NCBI RefSeq assembly: GCF_019399895.1
Contig: NC_091866.1
Location: 9,603,308-9,667,307, forward strand
DNA: 64,000 nucleotides
Reading direction: 5' to 3'
Origin: Cardiocondyla obscurior
Lineage: Eukaryota; Arthropoda; Insecta; Hymenoptera; Formicidae
Shown: positions 1-12,600 of the stretch, in pieces
Layout of the letters: each line of letters starts with the position of its first letter
How positions within the stretch are numbered: the stretch's first letter is position 1
The notes under the pieces: generated by a model
Told to the model about the DNA's origin: nothing
The model's input: the letters and a program-made list of their open reading frames with translations, nothing else
Databases searched by the model: none
Program-made: the position numbers and the translations under genes

Positions 1-3000
1 TTTAAAAGTACATGCATGTGTTTGTTTGCGTGCATCCCTTGGCGTGCGATACGGTCATCGAGCAAAGATAGAAAAGACTGTACACGTATCCTTTGCCTGA
101 TTTTAGAAAATATTCAGTTTTCAAAATTACTTCATAAACTCGAGTGAAAAGGTAGTTTTACGATTATTATCAGCGTTCACGTGATAATTACAAAAGCGAC
201 TTAACTCAGACAAAATGGTAAGAGGATAATGTGTGGCTAAATGCGCGAGTACTTAAATCTTTAATGACCGGAACAAGTCGTGCTTGAGGGAAACTAAGTT
301 GAAACGGGACCGGAATGATGAAAGACAAAGAGGAAAAAGACTAAAAACTATATCCATTTCATTAGAATTATGGCGATACGACGTGACCGAAGAATTTTAA
401 TCCCCTTCCAACGTGGAAACTAAAGAAACAGTAGCAGGAAATCAGAGTCGCGTATCACATCGTGCTAGTAATAACTTTTAAGATCGTCCGGTTCGATAAA
501 CAGACAAAGGCTTCGTTCCGCGAAGATAGTAAATGGCACGGCGAGTTAAATACGCAAAACTTTAGATACCGCCATACACGCGATGCTCGTATGAGTGAAA
601 CTACTAACCGATATACAGAGATTCCGTTGATGTTGATGAGTCCTTTGACGTGACTCGCTTTGTAATTCCCACGCACGAATATACAAATCTCCGCGATAGA
701 TGAAGCCTCCTCGTTTCGCTCGTAACATTAAATGCCACCTGAAACAAAGAGAAAAATAAAATTCCACATTGTTAGCGTGCCACATAACTCTTATTCGCTC
801 GCTTATCGTGGTCTGCGTAAAATTATGCTGTGAGTTATGAAATATTTTTGTGGGCAGAAGCATGCATTTTTTTCGGGGAAATGTATCTCTTACGTGCATT
901 ACAGATATGATCGATAACTGCTGGAGAGAATAGTAATTTATTCCATCCAGAAGTTAAGTTTTTCTTTTCTCTATATGTTTTCGATTTCTTAGTATTCGTT
1001 TTTGCATCGATGTAGTCCCGGTATCATTATTCAACATCTGCTCGCACCCTCCATAAAATAAATTCGTGAGTGACATACCCTTTTTTTTACGCGTCACTTA
1101 CGCTCCAAGTTCGTTCGTGATCTTTCCACTCACGCTCGAGCATGATATTTACGAGGCGTAAAAGAGGAAGAGGTTGATAGATGAAAATGATACAAAAGTT
1201 TGCGATTTAATATCCACGGGTTTAGCTGACCTATAAACTTAACTACAATATTTTCTATACACTATTTCTATACATTGGAAACGGAAATTCAATTTAACTA
1301 GAATACTTTAAACTTAATAATCTCGGTGCAAGTTATTTAAATAATATAATGTTCTATTTTTATTCTTTTTATTTCAAGACTCTCTGTTATATTAGCTAGC
1401 CTGTGAAAAAACGATTCGTGCATTAATTGCTCAAGCTACAACTTTCTACGTTTGATTTGCTATCGAGATATTAATAATCTACAACTTTTTTTTTTTAAAT
1501 AACATATAAAATTTACAGACTTTTTTATACGACAGTATTTAGCCGTGCTGCGAGCAATTTATGTTCACGGATTTATCGCTCGTGTAATGCAGAAAAATAT
1601 AGCTTCGGTGCATCGTGCGTCATAAACGTAATATCGCATAATTGTAACTCAATAGCTTTCTCTCACAAGCGAATGAATCTTGTGATGTCAAAGTGGAGCT
1701 GTGTTGTCCCGGCTGTACATTCAGTCACCCGAATAATTCTGATCGTTATCAAGGCCGTAACATTTACGCGGACGCAGTTATAGCAGGTTCGAAGCATTGA
1801 CAATACCAGCGTTTTCGTACCGGTTAATCGAACGCGTGTCTATGTATATCGAATAGCTTCACCCCTCATCCAGTATCAATGCCGATATCGACCCGCGCCA
1901 GCTACAACGTTGACGTCCGGCTGGTCCGAACCGACTGTAATCGCAATGTGACTTAGCAATCTCACGTGTCTCCGAGCACATCGGGTCAATTTGAAATCGC
2001 TCGTGATCGATCGTATGTTCTATCTGGGAGATAGTTATGTTGCTACAACACGCAACACGCAGCAACATGATCAATTTGGTTTAAACATTACTGGAATAAA
2101 AAAACGATAGTTAAAAAAAAAAAGTATATTGTTGAACAAATTTAAAATATTTTAGCACCAATGTCGACTACACTTTAAGAGGCATCAGTAACAATTTTGT
2201 TAAATCCATTTTTCGATGTTACAGATATTGCGATATATGTATAATAATACCTTGTATTTCTCTCTATGAGCTAAAATGAATACCGTTGAACAAATACCAC
2301 TTATCATTTTGCTGGAGGATTTAGAGATTAAACTTTTGCAGAATTAAAGTTTTGCGGCGGGTATTGTTAAAGCCGACCACGAGCCCTCTATCTCGGACGG
2401 ACATTCGTGTGAAATAAACTCTAACTCAACTGTGGTTGTAACGAAGTGGTAACGCGCGGGTACCACCGGTCATATCGGCCATTCAGTGGTTCGCCGATAG
2501 ACCGGATGAAACACGGCGTTTCATGAATTATAAAATCGCTATTTACAGCGGAAGATATAAACCGTGTCGGCTGATCGTTCGTGAGTCAAAACGTTGGTGT
2601 AATATCGCATCCTGCCTCGCGCGAACGATACCGGCGAAGGTTGATTCAAAATTATTGCGACACACGAGCGTTTCTTTCTCGCGTCCGAATTGTTGTTGCA
2701 AAGCGCGTGAGATCGGGACCACAGGTTGTTCGTCAGAAATTATAACGTATCGTTGCGGTACGCGCCGGCAAAAGTCAGTGAAAACCCATCGTTTCTTCGC
2801 GTTTATCGTGAGTTAGACTCGGAAAAAAAAAACATTCGCGCGAACAAATGCGTTGCGTTTTATCGGTCAGGAATATGGAAACATAGTAGGTAGTATCAGT
2901 AAGCTATCAATTTATTCGTTTATTGAACGTTTAACGCAACGACGACGAGGTTATCGCACCTGTGTAGCATTGACTTCTGTACAGTGGGCTTTTTCTAAAT

Positions 3001-3869
3001 TCATGCATGTCTGATAAGGAAAAAAAAAAAAAAACAAATGCAAAGAAGAGATAACTTGATGAATTTTCACAGCAGCGAATTATTTCATTATCTTTCACGC
3101 GTTAATCTTTATTACTCTAGATTTTATTTTAGACAATACGCCTGCGCACTTGAGTGTTTATTTTGTTTTAACAGAAATTACAATTACGAGATAATTTTGT
3201 TATGTCCACGAAAGTTTTACGATCTTTGCACGTTAATTAATGAGCAAATAAATATTTATCTCGACACGTACACCACGCTCCGATTTTCAAATTATATGAT
3301 TCAGCATAATTTAATGATAGGCAAATAAATAAATTTAAACGATAAATGGGACTATATTTCAAAATTATTTTCGTTCAAACTGCACTTTCGACATTCGCTG
3401 TACGTGATTCAACATTTTACAATTATTTAGCCAAATAGTTTGAAAATTGGACATTTATACAATTCTTTAAATGGAATGGAAACGCATTGAATAGAAAACA
3501 TTTATTCGAAGCAATTTCACATTCAATGATCAAACGATTTTAGCACACTCATGGAGAAAATGCGCTTTTGCTTCTAAAGTATGACAATAATTGGCGGTAT
3601 TTCAGACAGTTATATCTCTCTTTGTTGATTAAAAAGTATTATTTCAACTATATTTCTTGCTGTTAATTCACTCATGAAAGCTATTAATTTTATATAAATT
3701 AAATGATTCATATATAATTATATGATCTAGAATAGATCTATTTCATATATTTACTCACATGTTACCGTCGTAACAATTTTTAAATACAATAAAAATATTT
3801 CTCTTATTATAAATTTAACATAACGCATAACGTTGTAAATTTATAAGTTGCAAAAATAATTAAATATAA

Positions 3870-3889
3870 ATTCATATCGCGATATGAAT
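3870..3889. repeat. 20-bp perfect palindrome
   Basis: The two halves, 3870-3879 and 3880-3889, are exact reverse complements, centred on TCGCGA, within AT-rich DNA. Roughly 0.06 such palindromes would be expected by chance in 64 kb of random sequence. It could be a dimeric protein site or a chance product of biased sequence; no function is evident. Confidence 0.6.
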
Positions 3890-5052
3890 AAATTTAAATA
3901 TAAATCTGTATATCTTTCATAAAAATATTTTATAATAATAAGTGAACAAAAACGTACCACCCAAAAAAAAAAAAAAAAAGAGATTATAGACGTTCTATCG
4001 ATCTACTTCATATTTTCTATAATATGCACCCTAAGTATGAACCCCATGGAGCATAACTCTATTGTTAACGACAATGTAGTGGAAAGAACTAAAAAGAGTC
4101 TTCGTCAATGGCTGAGAAAATTGCGTCCGAAGAGACTACGAGATTTTATCTTTATAAGAAAATATAGTAGATCTCGGTGAGTTGCCGAATAAAATATAAC
4201 ATTTGCTACTTAAAAATTTCTGATATTGAAAATATTTTTCAAAAATTGTAAAGCTCATATCAAATATTTCGTAAATGTTATATTTTTGATTGTTTCTAAC
4301 TTGAAAGAAACGGAGAGAGCGGAACTTGCCCAAAATGGTATCGTAATATGTCACACGTTCAGTCGATGGTTTCCTCGACAATGTCAATATCATATTGTAC
4401 GTCCATAAAAGCGGACATGGACGAGATATTCGATATCGAGCTACGTGCCGATCGCGACACTTAATTACTTCAGATCGGAAACGACGTGTCCCGGAGCGAG
4501 GCACAAATGAAACCGTGACCCAATCAACGAAAACCGCAGGCGATTTATGAGAAATTAATCCAACCATCGCGTACGGAATGGAAAGCGGAAATATTGGGAG
4601 TTTGCCTCGGCTTGGCTTTAAATAAATGAAACGTGAAGCATCCTCGCGTTATAAAAAGTTCGGTTTCCCGTTGCCAACGATGCGATTCGAAATAATAAAA
4701 TTCAACAAGGCTGTACTACTGTTTAAAGACAACGGATTGAACAATATCTGTCATAGGTCTCGATACGTTTATTAACGAGCAAGAATATTCTGAATAATAT
4801 AGCTCTAAAAATTGAGGATTTGGTACCGTTGTTATCGAACGTACTATTAACTAACGTGAATTTTAGGTTTCTCTTATAATTAGTGCATAATGCGAGCAAA
4901 AGGTTGCGTGGGGTGAGGTAGAGCGGGTGATCTCGCGCGGTTTATTGTAAGAGGAGGAAAAGCCTTCGGAGAGGCATTCTGCTTCGGCGGAGCAACGTTA
5001 AAGTAATCGTCATTTTTTTATTTACTTTAAATTTTATATTTGTGTGTTATAG

Positions 5053-5143
5053 AATTGTCGCAGCTACGTCGCAGCTACATCGCAGCTACATCGCAGCTAC
5101 ATCGCAGCTAACCAGCCGAACTTCGCCACTGCGCATCGAAAGG
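5053..5143 (+). other. Exon-like plus-strand segment carrying a minisatellite
   Basis: A T-rich stretch ending GTGTTATAG precedes the segment and a consensus donor, GTAAGTAA, follows at 5144. Two of the three reading frames are open across the 91 nt; the third has a stop. The repeat-derived peptide looks like no family I know. It may be a noncoding or 5'-UTR exon of a plus-strand transcript, or chance splice-like signals. No partner exon was identified. Confidence 0.25.
5057..5111. repeat. 11-bp minisatellite, five tandem copies
   Basis: Five consecutive copies of an 11-bp unit, consensus ATCGCAGCTAC: 5057-5067, 5068-5078, 5079-5089, 5090-5100 and 5101-5111. Copies 1 and 2 start with G instead of A and copy 5 ends in A. 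The period is not a multiple of three, so copy-number change would shift any reading frame crossing it. Confidence 0.95.
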
Positions 5144-6009
5144 GTAAGTAACAAATAATTTTTTTTACAATATCGTCGTTATCGGGAGGGATACTGAATT
5201 TTGTATAAAGTGGCCATGATCTAAATCTCGTGCAACATGAATAGTCCGGAGTCTCTTTCTACTTCCCTTTAGTCACACCATACACGACTATGTACTTTAT
5301 CCCTACCATTTCGTATAGACTGCGGGGAGATTTATATTTGCATTTAAAATTTGAACGATGCGCCACATCTGTCAAACGATGCATATTGAAATTTCGCGTG
5401 TGGTAGCAACACAGATAGAAAGAGAAAGATAGGTAAAGAGAGGGAATGGCTCGCTGGTCGATCGCCGGTCCGCCGGCGCCTCTCCGAGCGCTGTTTCTCC
5501 AAAATTTAACCCCCGTTTGCCCCTTTGCTTTTACACCCCTTGAGCCACGCCTATGTGCCTATCTCTGGCTCTGCAAAATTTGTATACATTCGCCGCCGCG
5601 GCTCTTCGTTGTTGGCAAGTCCGTCGAAAGAGTGAATGAGAAAGACAACGGGGGGGGAGGGATAAAAAAAACGAAACGTGAGAGAGGGATAGAGAACACA
5701 ACTACAAAAACAGCGCGAATCGTCGCTGGCAAATTTACCGTGCGTGTTTTATAGGCGCTATTTGCACACACAGCGGGACGCGGGAGGATTACAGTACGAG
5801 GGTGGAAAAATGGGCGACGGGGTGACGGGAGTCGTAGCGAAAACACGGGGACCAGCCGCTCGCGCACCCGTTATCGTATAATCTACGTGTGTACGTAGAT
5901 GCGCCGCGTACATAAACGGCCGATGGCAAACTCGCCCGTTGAGACAGAACGATCGCATCAACTGGCGAGACAGTATCGAATCTGTTTTCATTTTTTTTTT
6001 ATATTTTTT

Positions 6010-6029
6010 TTTATTTTTTTTATTTTATT
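6010..6029 (-). promoter_or_regulatory. Candidate polyadenylation signals (AATAAA) on the minus strand
   Basis: TTTATT occurs here more than once on the plus strand (for example 6010-6015 and 6024-6029), which reads AATAAA in the direction of the TMTC1-like gene, about 600 nt after its possible stop. The surroundings are a T-rich low-complexity tract, so the hexamers may be incidental. It would fit a 3' end if the message stops at 6635. Confidence 0.2.
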
Positions 6030-6634
6030 CTTCGATATATTTCGCGTGAAATACAAAAATCGTGTGGAATTTTTAATCAACCCGCGCGGAACGAAGATCG
6101 AGTCCGAAGAGATCGCCGGGAAAAAAAAATAGAATTCGTCCATTGATTGCGAATTGACGTGCGCGCTAACGTACCGAGTACTTGCCGCGCGAATAAGCCC
6201 GCCGCTCGATTCGCAATGCTGTAAAGCCCATCTGAAATTGAAAGGATTTCCGCGCGACGGAGCTACGCTTCGCTGCATGCACGGAATTCGTAACACACGG
6301 AAGAGCCTGTGTTTGTACACGATCTCGCACTGATGCCGAGAAAATTACGAATTCGGACATTACGCCGCGCAATCCAAACTGTGAGGATATTCTCCGGAAT
6401 GTAGATTTGATGCTATTTTAAGTATTCCGAGGGAAAACCGGTTTGATACGACTTTTCCAAAGTTTTTGCACGAATGATTAGACGGAAACAACTTGCATGC
6501 GTGTATGTATATGATACTGCTCCTGCAATAAGCTTAGAGACAATGGTTTTAGAGAAAAATTCGTACTTCTCAGTAACGCGACGGTAACGTCATATATTCA
6601 GCGATGCATACACATGCACATGTAATACGAATTC

Positions 6635-9600
6635 TCACCTGATAATAAGCTGGTGTACTCTGGACCATTGACCTCGCGATCTCAAAATCCTTAGCGAGCC
6701 AATGAGCGACGGTTTGTGCGACGAAAAGATCTCCATTGCTTTGAAATAGTACCGGAGCGAGGGTAACCATTTTCCTGAAAGAGACGAAGCAAGTTTGCCG
6801 CGAGTGTAAATTTAGGGTCGTGATCATGCGAACTGCCTCCGGTAACTCCGACGAGATTGTTCTACTTTTCCCGGCAAGTAGTGCTTCTCCTACCCGAGAT
6901 TTGAAGGTCTTCCACCTACTCTGAGCTTATTTCATTTAGTAACTCACCGTTCTTGTACAACCAGTAAGCATACTCGGCGAGAGCGTCCGGGTTTCGTGGC
7001 TGTAGGTGAATTACGTGCCTCAGCAGCTCGCCTGTTGCAGGACCGGTAGCGATTCTCGCGAGGACTCTGAATGCCGGCGCGTATTCCGGATCCAATGATA
7101 CGCATCTTCTTAGCATCTCGATGCACTGTTCGGTTCGGTTTGTTCTCCTAAAAACAAAATTTTACGAACGACATTTACAATCGTTCTTTATATAAAACCA
7201 AAGAAGCGATATTGCAGGCGACATCGCTATTCCTAGCTTATTAAACGCATGAACCGTGGTCGTAACGAGTAAATTGATTTTAATTGTTATTACTTACAAA
7301 TTTCATATATATCTTTAGCAGCATTACTTTATCACTCGTTAATATTTCTCGCTGATATCAAAGTTATTATTTATTTTTCATTTGGATTGCTTTATTGCTA
7401 GGTAAAAACGCTACATATTTTAAAGTAGAGTGATAGGTTGGAAAAGACTCGACGCTGAAAAGACCAACAGGCAAGGTAAATTTGGCATTCCCGTGCAAAT
7501 TGAACGGCAATTTCGCGAACGCGTCCGGTTGAATTATAGTCGTGCGCTTTCATGTAATCGACTTTACGCCCGACAAAAGACTCGGTAATTGTCAGAGAAT
7601 GGCGACGCCAATAATGTCGATCGACAATGCCGTTTTTACTGTTTACACCCATAGCTTGAGCGATGGTTTTTACCAATATTGCTCTATCGGCGTTTTAATC
7701 CGGTGAAAAGGAAAAATATCATCGATAAAAGAACGCTTCTTTGGGCGTACATCCGTTTATAGGTGCCTTAAATTAATTCCCGATATTTCGGTAGTAAATT
7801 TTTTTCAAAAATTTTTTCTACACATTAATATTTTTGCTCCCATTTTTTTTTTCTAACTAATATACATGTTTGTCACAAAAGAAAATAATTAAAAACCCGT
7901 CGTTCTGTATAAAATCATATTAGTAACGTTTTGGAAATAACAAATTTTTATGTTTTTATATCTCTCTACGTGTAACATGAATAATGTATTCGCGATGATA
8001 ATGCGCATCTCTGTAATCAGAACGGAAACAGAACAAAGGCGCGCGCCTCACGGTCTACGCGTACACACGTACACACAGTCATTCTACCTCAAAGAGAGTC
8101 ACCCTTATTACAGTACATCTCATATGTGCGCGATTTCTCATGCGTGACGTGTATACGTACGCGGCATCACAGTCAACATGATTGAATTATTGTACAATTT
8201 TATTCGATGCGCAAATACATTAATGTATAATTAATTACACGTTGCACAAATAAGTTATATCGTATCAAAATTATAATACAAGTGGGGGTGGGCTAAAACA
8301 TCGTTGTTTTGTTAAATGCAGTAACGATTACGTTTTTCAATTAACAGAATTGATAGAATAAATTTTTATTTTTAACGATTTTTGGTATTTTTATGACTAA
8401 AAAAAAAGGAAAAATATTATGAATAGCATATATATGAATAATATTGATAAATAGAAACAAATAGAAAACATTTAATTATTCATTGTATAAATATTTCATC
8501 TGATATATGCACATTTTAAATAAAATTTCTCAGCAAAAAGAGGAAGAGAATAAATGAGATCGCTTGTTTTCACAATTTACGCACAATGAACGGAAAATTG
8601 TTGCATATACGCATCGACCGTCCGCGCGTGTCCCATTTCTGCCCTTAATTAAATTTTAATTTATCAAGGAAGACGTTAATTAAACTTTAATTTTAACCGT
8701 GCCACCGGAATTACAGCCCATGCTAAATTTACCGTCGAAAACGCGGCTCGCGTTCGATCGATAACTCGTTGATATAACTGTGAACTAGAAAATAAGGAGA
8801 TACTTTTATCGCGTAAAAGCAACCAACGCGGCAATAATTCCTAATAATTAATTAATGATAATATCAATTTAGTGATTTATATTGACTAGATTAATTGTTT
8901 AATCACGTATGATTGATAATCTGCATTATCACTCATTTCAAAGAGGAAATGTTTGTCACTGACCTGTACAACCGCCCGAGATTATAATGAGCATTTACGT
9001 GACCAGGTTGAGCGTTAATTGCCGCTAGAAAATGGTATTCCGCTTGATCGTCTATCGTAAGAGTTCCAAGATTGTTGTGTGCACTGGCGTACCCTGGCCA
9101 AAGCCTGGAACATAGAAAATTATGTTTCTGTTGATTACATGCTTTACATCATATCGTTAATTTTTATAAAATGCGTTTAAAAATAATAATTAATATTTCT
9201 GGAAAATAACTTTTTATTGCAAAAATTATCAGCTGCGTTTTTAATTTAGTAATTTTGCATTACGTGTAATTATTATGATAATAGTAATTGTTATTCCGTC
9301 ATTATAAATTATAAATTAAAAAAAAAAATTATAAATTAATGAAGATTTTATGGTAGTCGGTGCATACAAACCGATGTGGAATTACTTAAATGAATCATAG
9401 ATCACGAACAATTGGAGAATCAAGGGGAAAGAATGATAGAAAAGAAGAGTGAGTCGGCTAAAAAAAAAAAAAAACAACGTGAAAGAAAACAAAAGAATAA
9501 ATTGAACAGACCGCGCGACGGACGCTCTACAAGCGAGATAATGGATCGGAATTACCCCTGGTCGAATCCATTAGCCTTTGATGGCGTTCGTCATTCTAAC

Positions 9601-12600
9601 GAAATAGTATTTCCGACTGCGAATCGTCACTGAATATATTTCTGAATTGTTTGCTAGAAATAATATCTGGCAGCTAACCAACATTCTCGTTTAATTAATT
9701 TAATTACTAAATATCTTGTTAAGCTAACATTAAAATATAATTATGCCATAAATTTGAATCAAGCCATTTTGACTCTTCCTATTACTTTAAATTAACACAA
9801 ATATAAGTACATATTTATAGATTAGTATCGTATGTTGTTTGAGTATTAATATTGTCAACTCTTGTCAAATTGGTTTCTGATTTTTAGTTTTGAAATACTC
9901 TCATACGTAAATCACATGATTGAATAATACTTTCACAAGATATTTCATCAAGATATTAAATAAAATTGATCGATTCAGTTAGGGAAAAACTATAAATTGG
10001 ATACATTACAACATATTGCGCGCGACTTTGGCTCAATGTCGAGACATAACTGTATCGGAAAATATTAGAAGAGGAATTTTTACCGGGCAAAATCCAAGGT
10101 TGGATGTCTCGTAACGGTATAACGGCTCGGCAGGGGTTACTTCCGAGAGCTCAGTAAGGGACCGTCAAGGGCGAAGAAAAATACGGAGATAGGATTCGTG
10201 TAAGAGTTACACAGCGGAATGAGAAAAGCGGATAAAAGTCCAAGAGGAAATTCAAGTCCGATAACACGATAAAAAAAAAAAAAAAATAAAAAAAAAAAAA
10301 AAGAAAGTAACCGCATCAACTTAATATACATATATTTTTGACGGTGGTCTGTTTTTACATGTGCATTTGAATAATGGCGGCGCAGCTATTTCGGAATAAT
10401 ATTTTGAAATTTGATCAATACATTCGATAAGAAATCGCGTTAAACATCACTTTGCTATTTTTCAAAATTCTTCGTTGAAATACAGCGTCGCTCGAACGGA
10501 ATGAAAATTTTTCGTCACAAGCTACTACGCGATCTTGGTTATAGGTAGTTATCAAATTCTTCGGAGTTTCTTCCACCGCCTTAAGATGCAGACATGCCTT
10601 GTACTCTGACTTCTCTGCCTCCGGGAAAGAGGATTGCGTAGAAGGTATGCGTTGCTTCCATCGTGGATAAGTCACAATCCGTGAAAATACTAAGAGTGTG
10701 TCTGGGGAGTGAGAATACAAGGCAACGGAGAACGGCGGAGAAGTCTATCCGAGTAGTAGGGAGCTTGCATGCTTTCCTCCGAGAAAATTCGGTCGAGGAT
10801 CGCGACGGATTCAAAAGTTGCTAGAACTCGGTACGGCTCGCGGAAAAGCATTGTCCTGTCGAATGCGACGTGAATTCTTACGTGAAGAATTGGCGGTAGT
10901 TGCCGTTTAATCGAAATGAATTTCGCGAGAAGCGTCGGTGCGTGATTTAACTCGTTTGAAACTTACGATATGTTAGTAGGATCATTTAAAAAACGTAAGA
11001 AGTTAAGTATTCGTAACGAAGAAGTCGCCCTCGATGAGATGATCCGCATGTCGTTCGAGCGCAAGTCCCGAGTGATACGGTTGCGAGAGACCGCAGTAAT
11101 TATTCTCCCAAAGTAAACTACTATTCACGCTCGATAACTTTCTTTTAAATTGCAAATTCTGAAAAAATATCTCGATTTTCTTTCAACTTCATTTTCTACT
11201 TTTTCGTCGAAATGCACGTCGATTCGTTTTATTTCCCTGAATAACAAATGATATGAAATCCAGCGACTTTTTCATTCTTAATTTTCTGCATCTCAATTTA
11301 TGTTACTTTCGTTCCCGGTCACATACTAACTTTCTTATTTTATTTACCCGCAAAGATGAGATAAAGAAACTGTTACATTACGTTTTGTACGGTCAATCTC
11401 TGAAGTGATATTCAAGATGCATCGCACGTTTCCGGTAACTTGAGATCGAGTTAAGAGAAAATCAATCATCTGTTTTGCAAACTTCGTTAAAAGTTTTTGC
11501 GTGCGAGCGCGAATGCGAGCGTATGCGTGGGATGTGCTCCTCGGAAATCGTGGCTTAAAGAAAGAAAGTTGAAGGGATCATACTTTCCGTAGCAGGTTGC
11601 TGTACAAATCTTTTTACAGTACATGTGATTAAATTGTCGCGTCTTTCATGGCATGGCAAGCAAAGCGTTTGATAATCCCGGATTTTCATATCTCATAATC
11701 TATATAGGCTATATCAGCTTGCTTCGTTGCCCGGTTTCAACGCAACATGCTCACTACTCTGTGCAAAACAACCTCGGGCTAGTCGCCTCCATAAAGCTGT
11801 ACAAAGTTTTAATGAAGGCCATTTTATCGAATGGCTTAGCTGCGCAACAATTTTTCATTTGTGTCGCACACATAAAAGTGCACGCTTCTGACAATCTATC
11901 CGGAAGATATAATCAGTACACAGCTTAAAAAAATATAGAAATTTAATATAATCGCGTCATTATATTACAAGTGACATGTCCGGTCTGAAAGTTATAGAGT
12001 AAATTACCAATAAAAACGAAATTGTTACACGTATATTTAAGTGGCCTATAAAAGTCGATATATTTTTTTTTTTTTTTTTTATATATAACACTATACAGAA
12101 CTTGTAGTAAAAAAGCACTAATTTTTTTATAAAATACTTTCGCGAGCTTTTACTTCTCAACTCAAAGATGTATCGTACCAATTTAAATAATGAGTAATAA
12201 ATAGCAAAATATTAATTACTAATTACTGTAACTATGAAACTATCGTAGAATCATGATCTTATGATATAAATTAATTAATCGAAAAATGATTGGCCACTAA
12301 GGACTTCCTTGTCCTCTTCTCACTAGAGATTTTCTCATGCGACGCGCGGAATATGTGCTGTCGAAAACTAGTGTAAAAGATAGAACGCTGTACAGTGGTC
12401 TCCGGAGAGGGACGCAGAGAAACCTCGATATTTACACGTCAGGGGTTGCCATCCCCGTAAAGTACCCAGTGGGGTGCCGCGTGCCAGGAGTGTCTCTTTA
12501 TTGGATAATAAATAACCTGTTTCATTTATAAGAAGGAGATAAAGTGTGGTAGACTATGTTCCCCAGATAGATCCTTCCTCGCCGACCACCTTCCCATGCA

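Larger units (their letters stand above)
1..6634. other. 3' flank of the TMTC1-like gene, no recognised gene
   Basis: AT-rich sequence with many homopolymer runs. Open frames here are short and show no family motif; the longest, on the minus strand at 4136-4567, turns into AT-driven low-complexity residues. The block at about 5400-5960 is richer in CpG and includes a G8 run at 5650-5657. An exon-like plus-strand segment with a minisatellite lies at 5053-5143. A further TMTC 3' exon could hide here but none was recognised. Confidence 0.5.

Noticed and set aside
4136..4567. 143-codon minus-strand open frame, considered as a further TMTC 3' exon
   Set aside because: No TPR pattern or other family resemblance; the second half is AT-driven low complexity.
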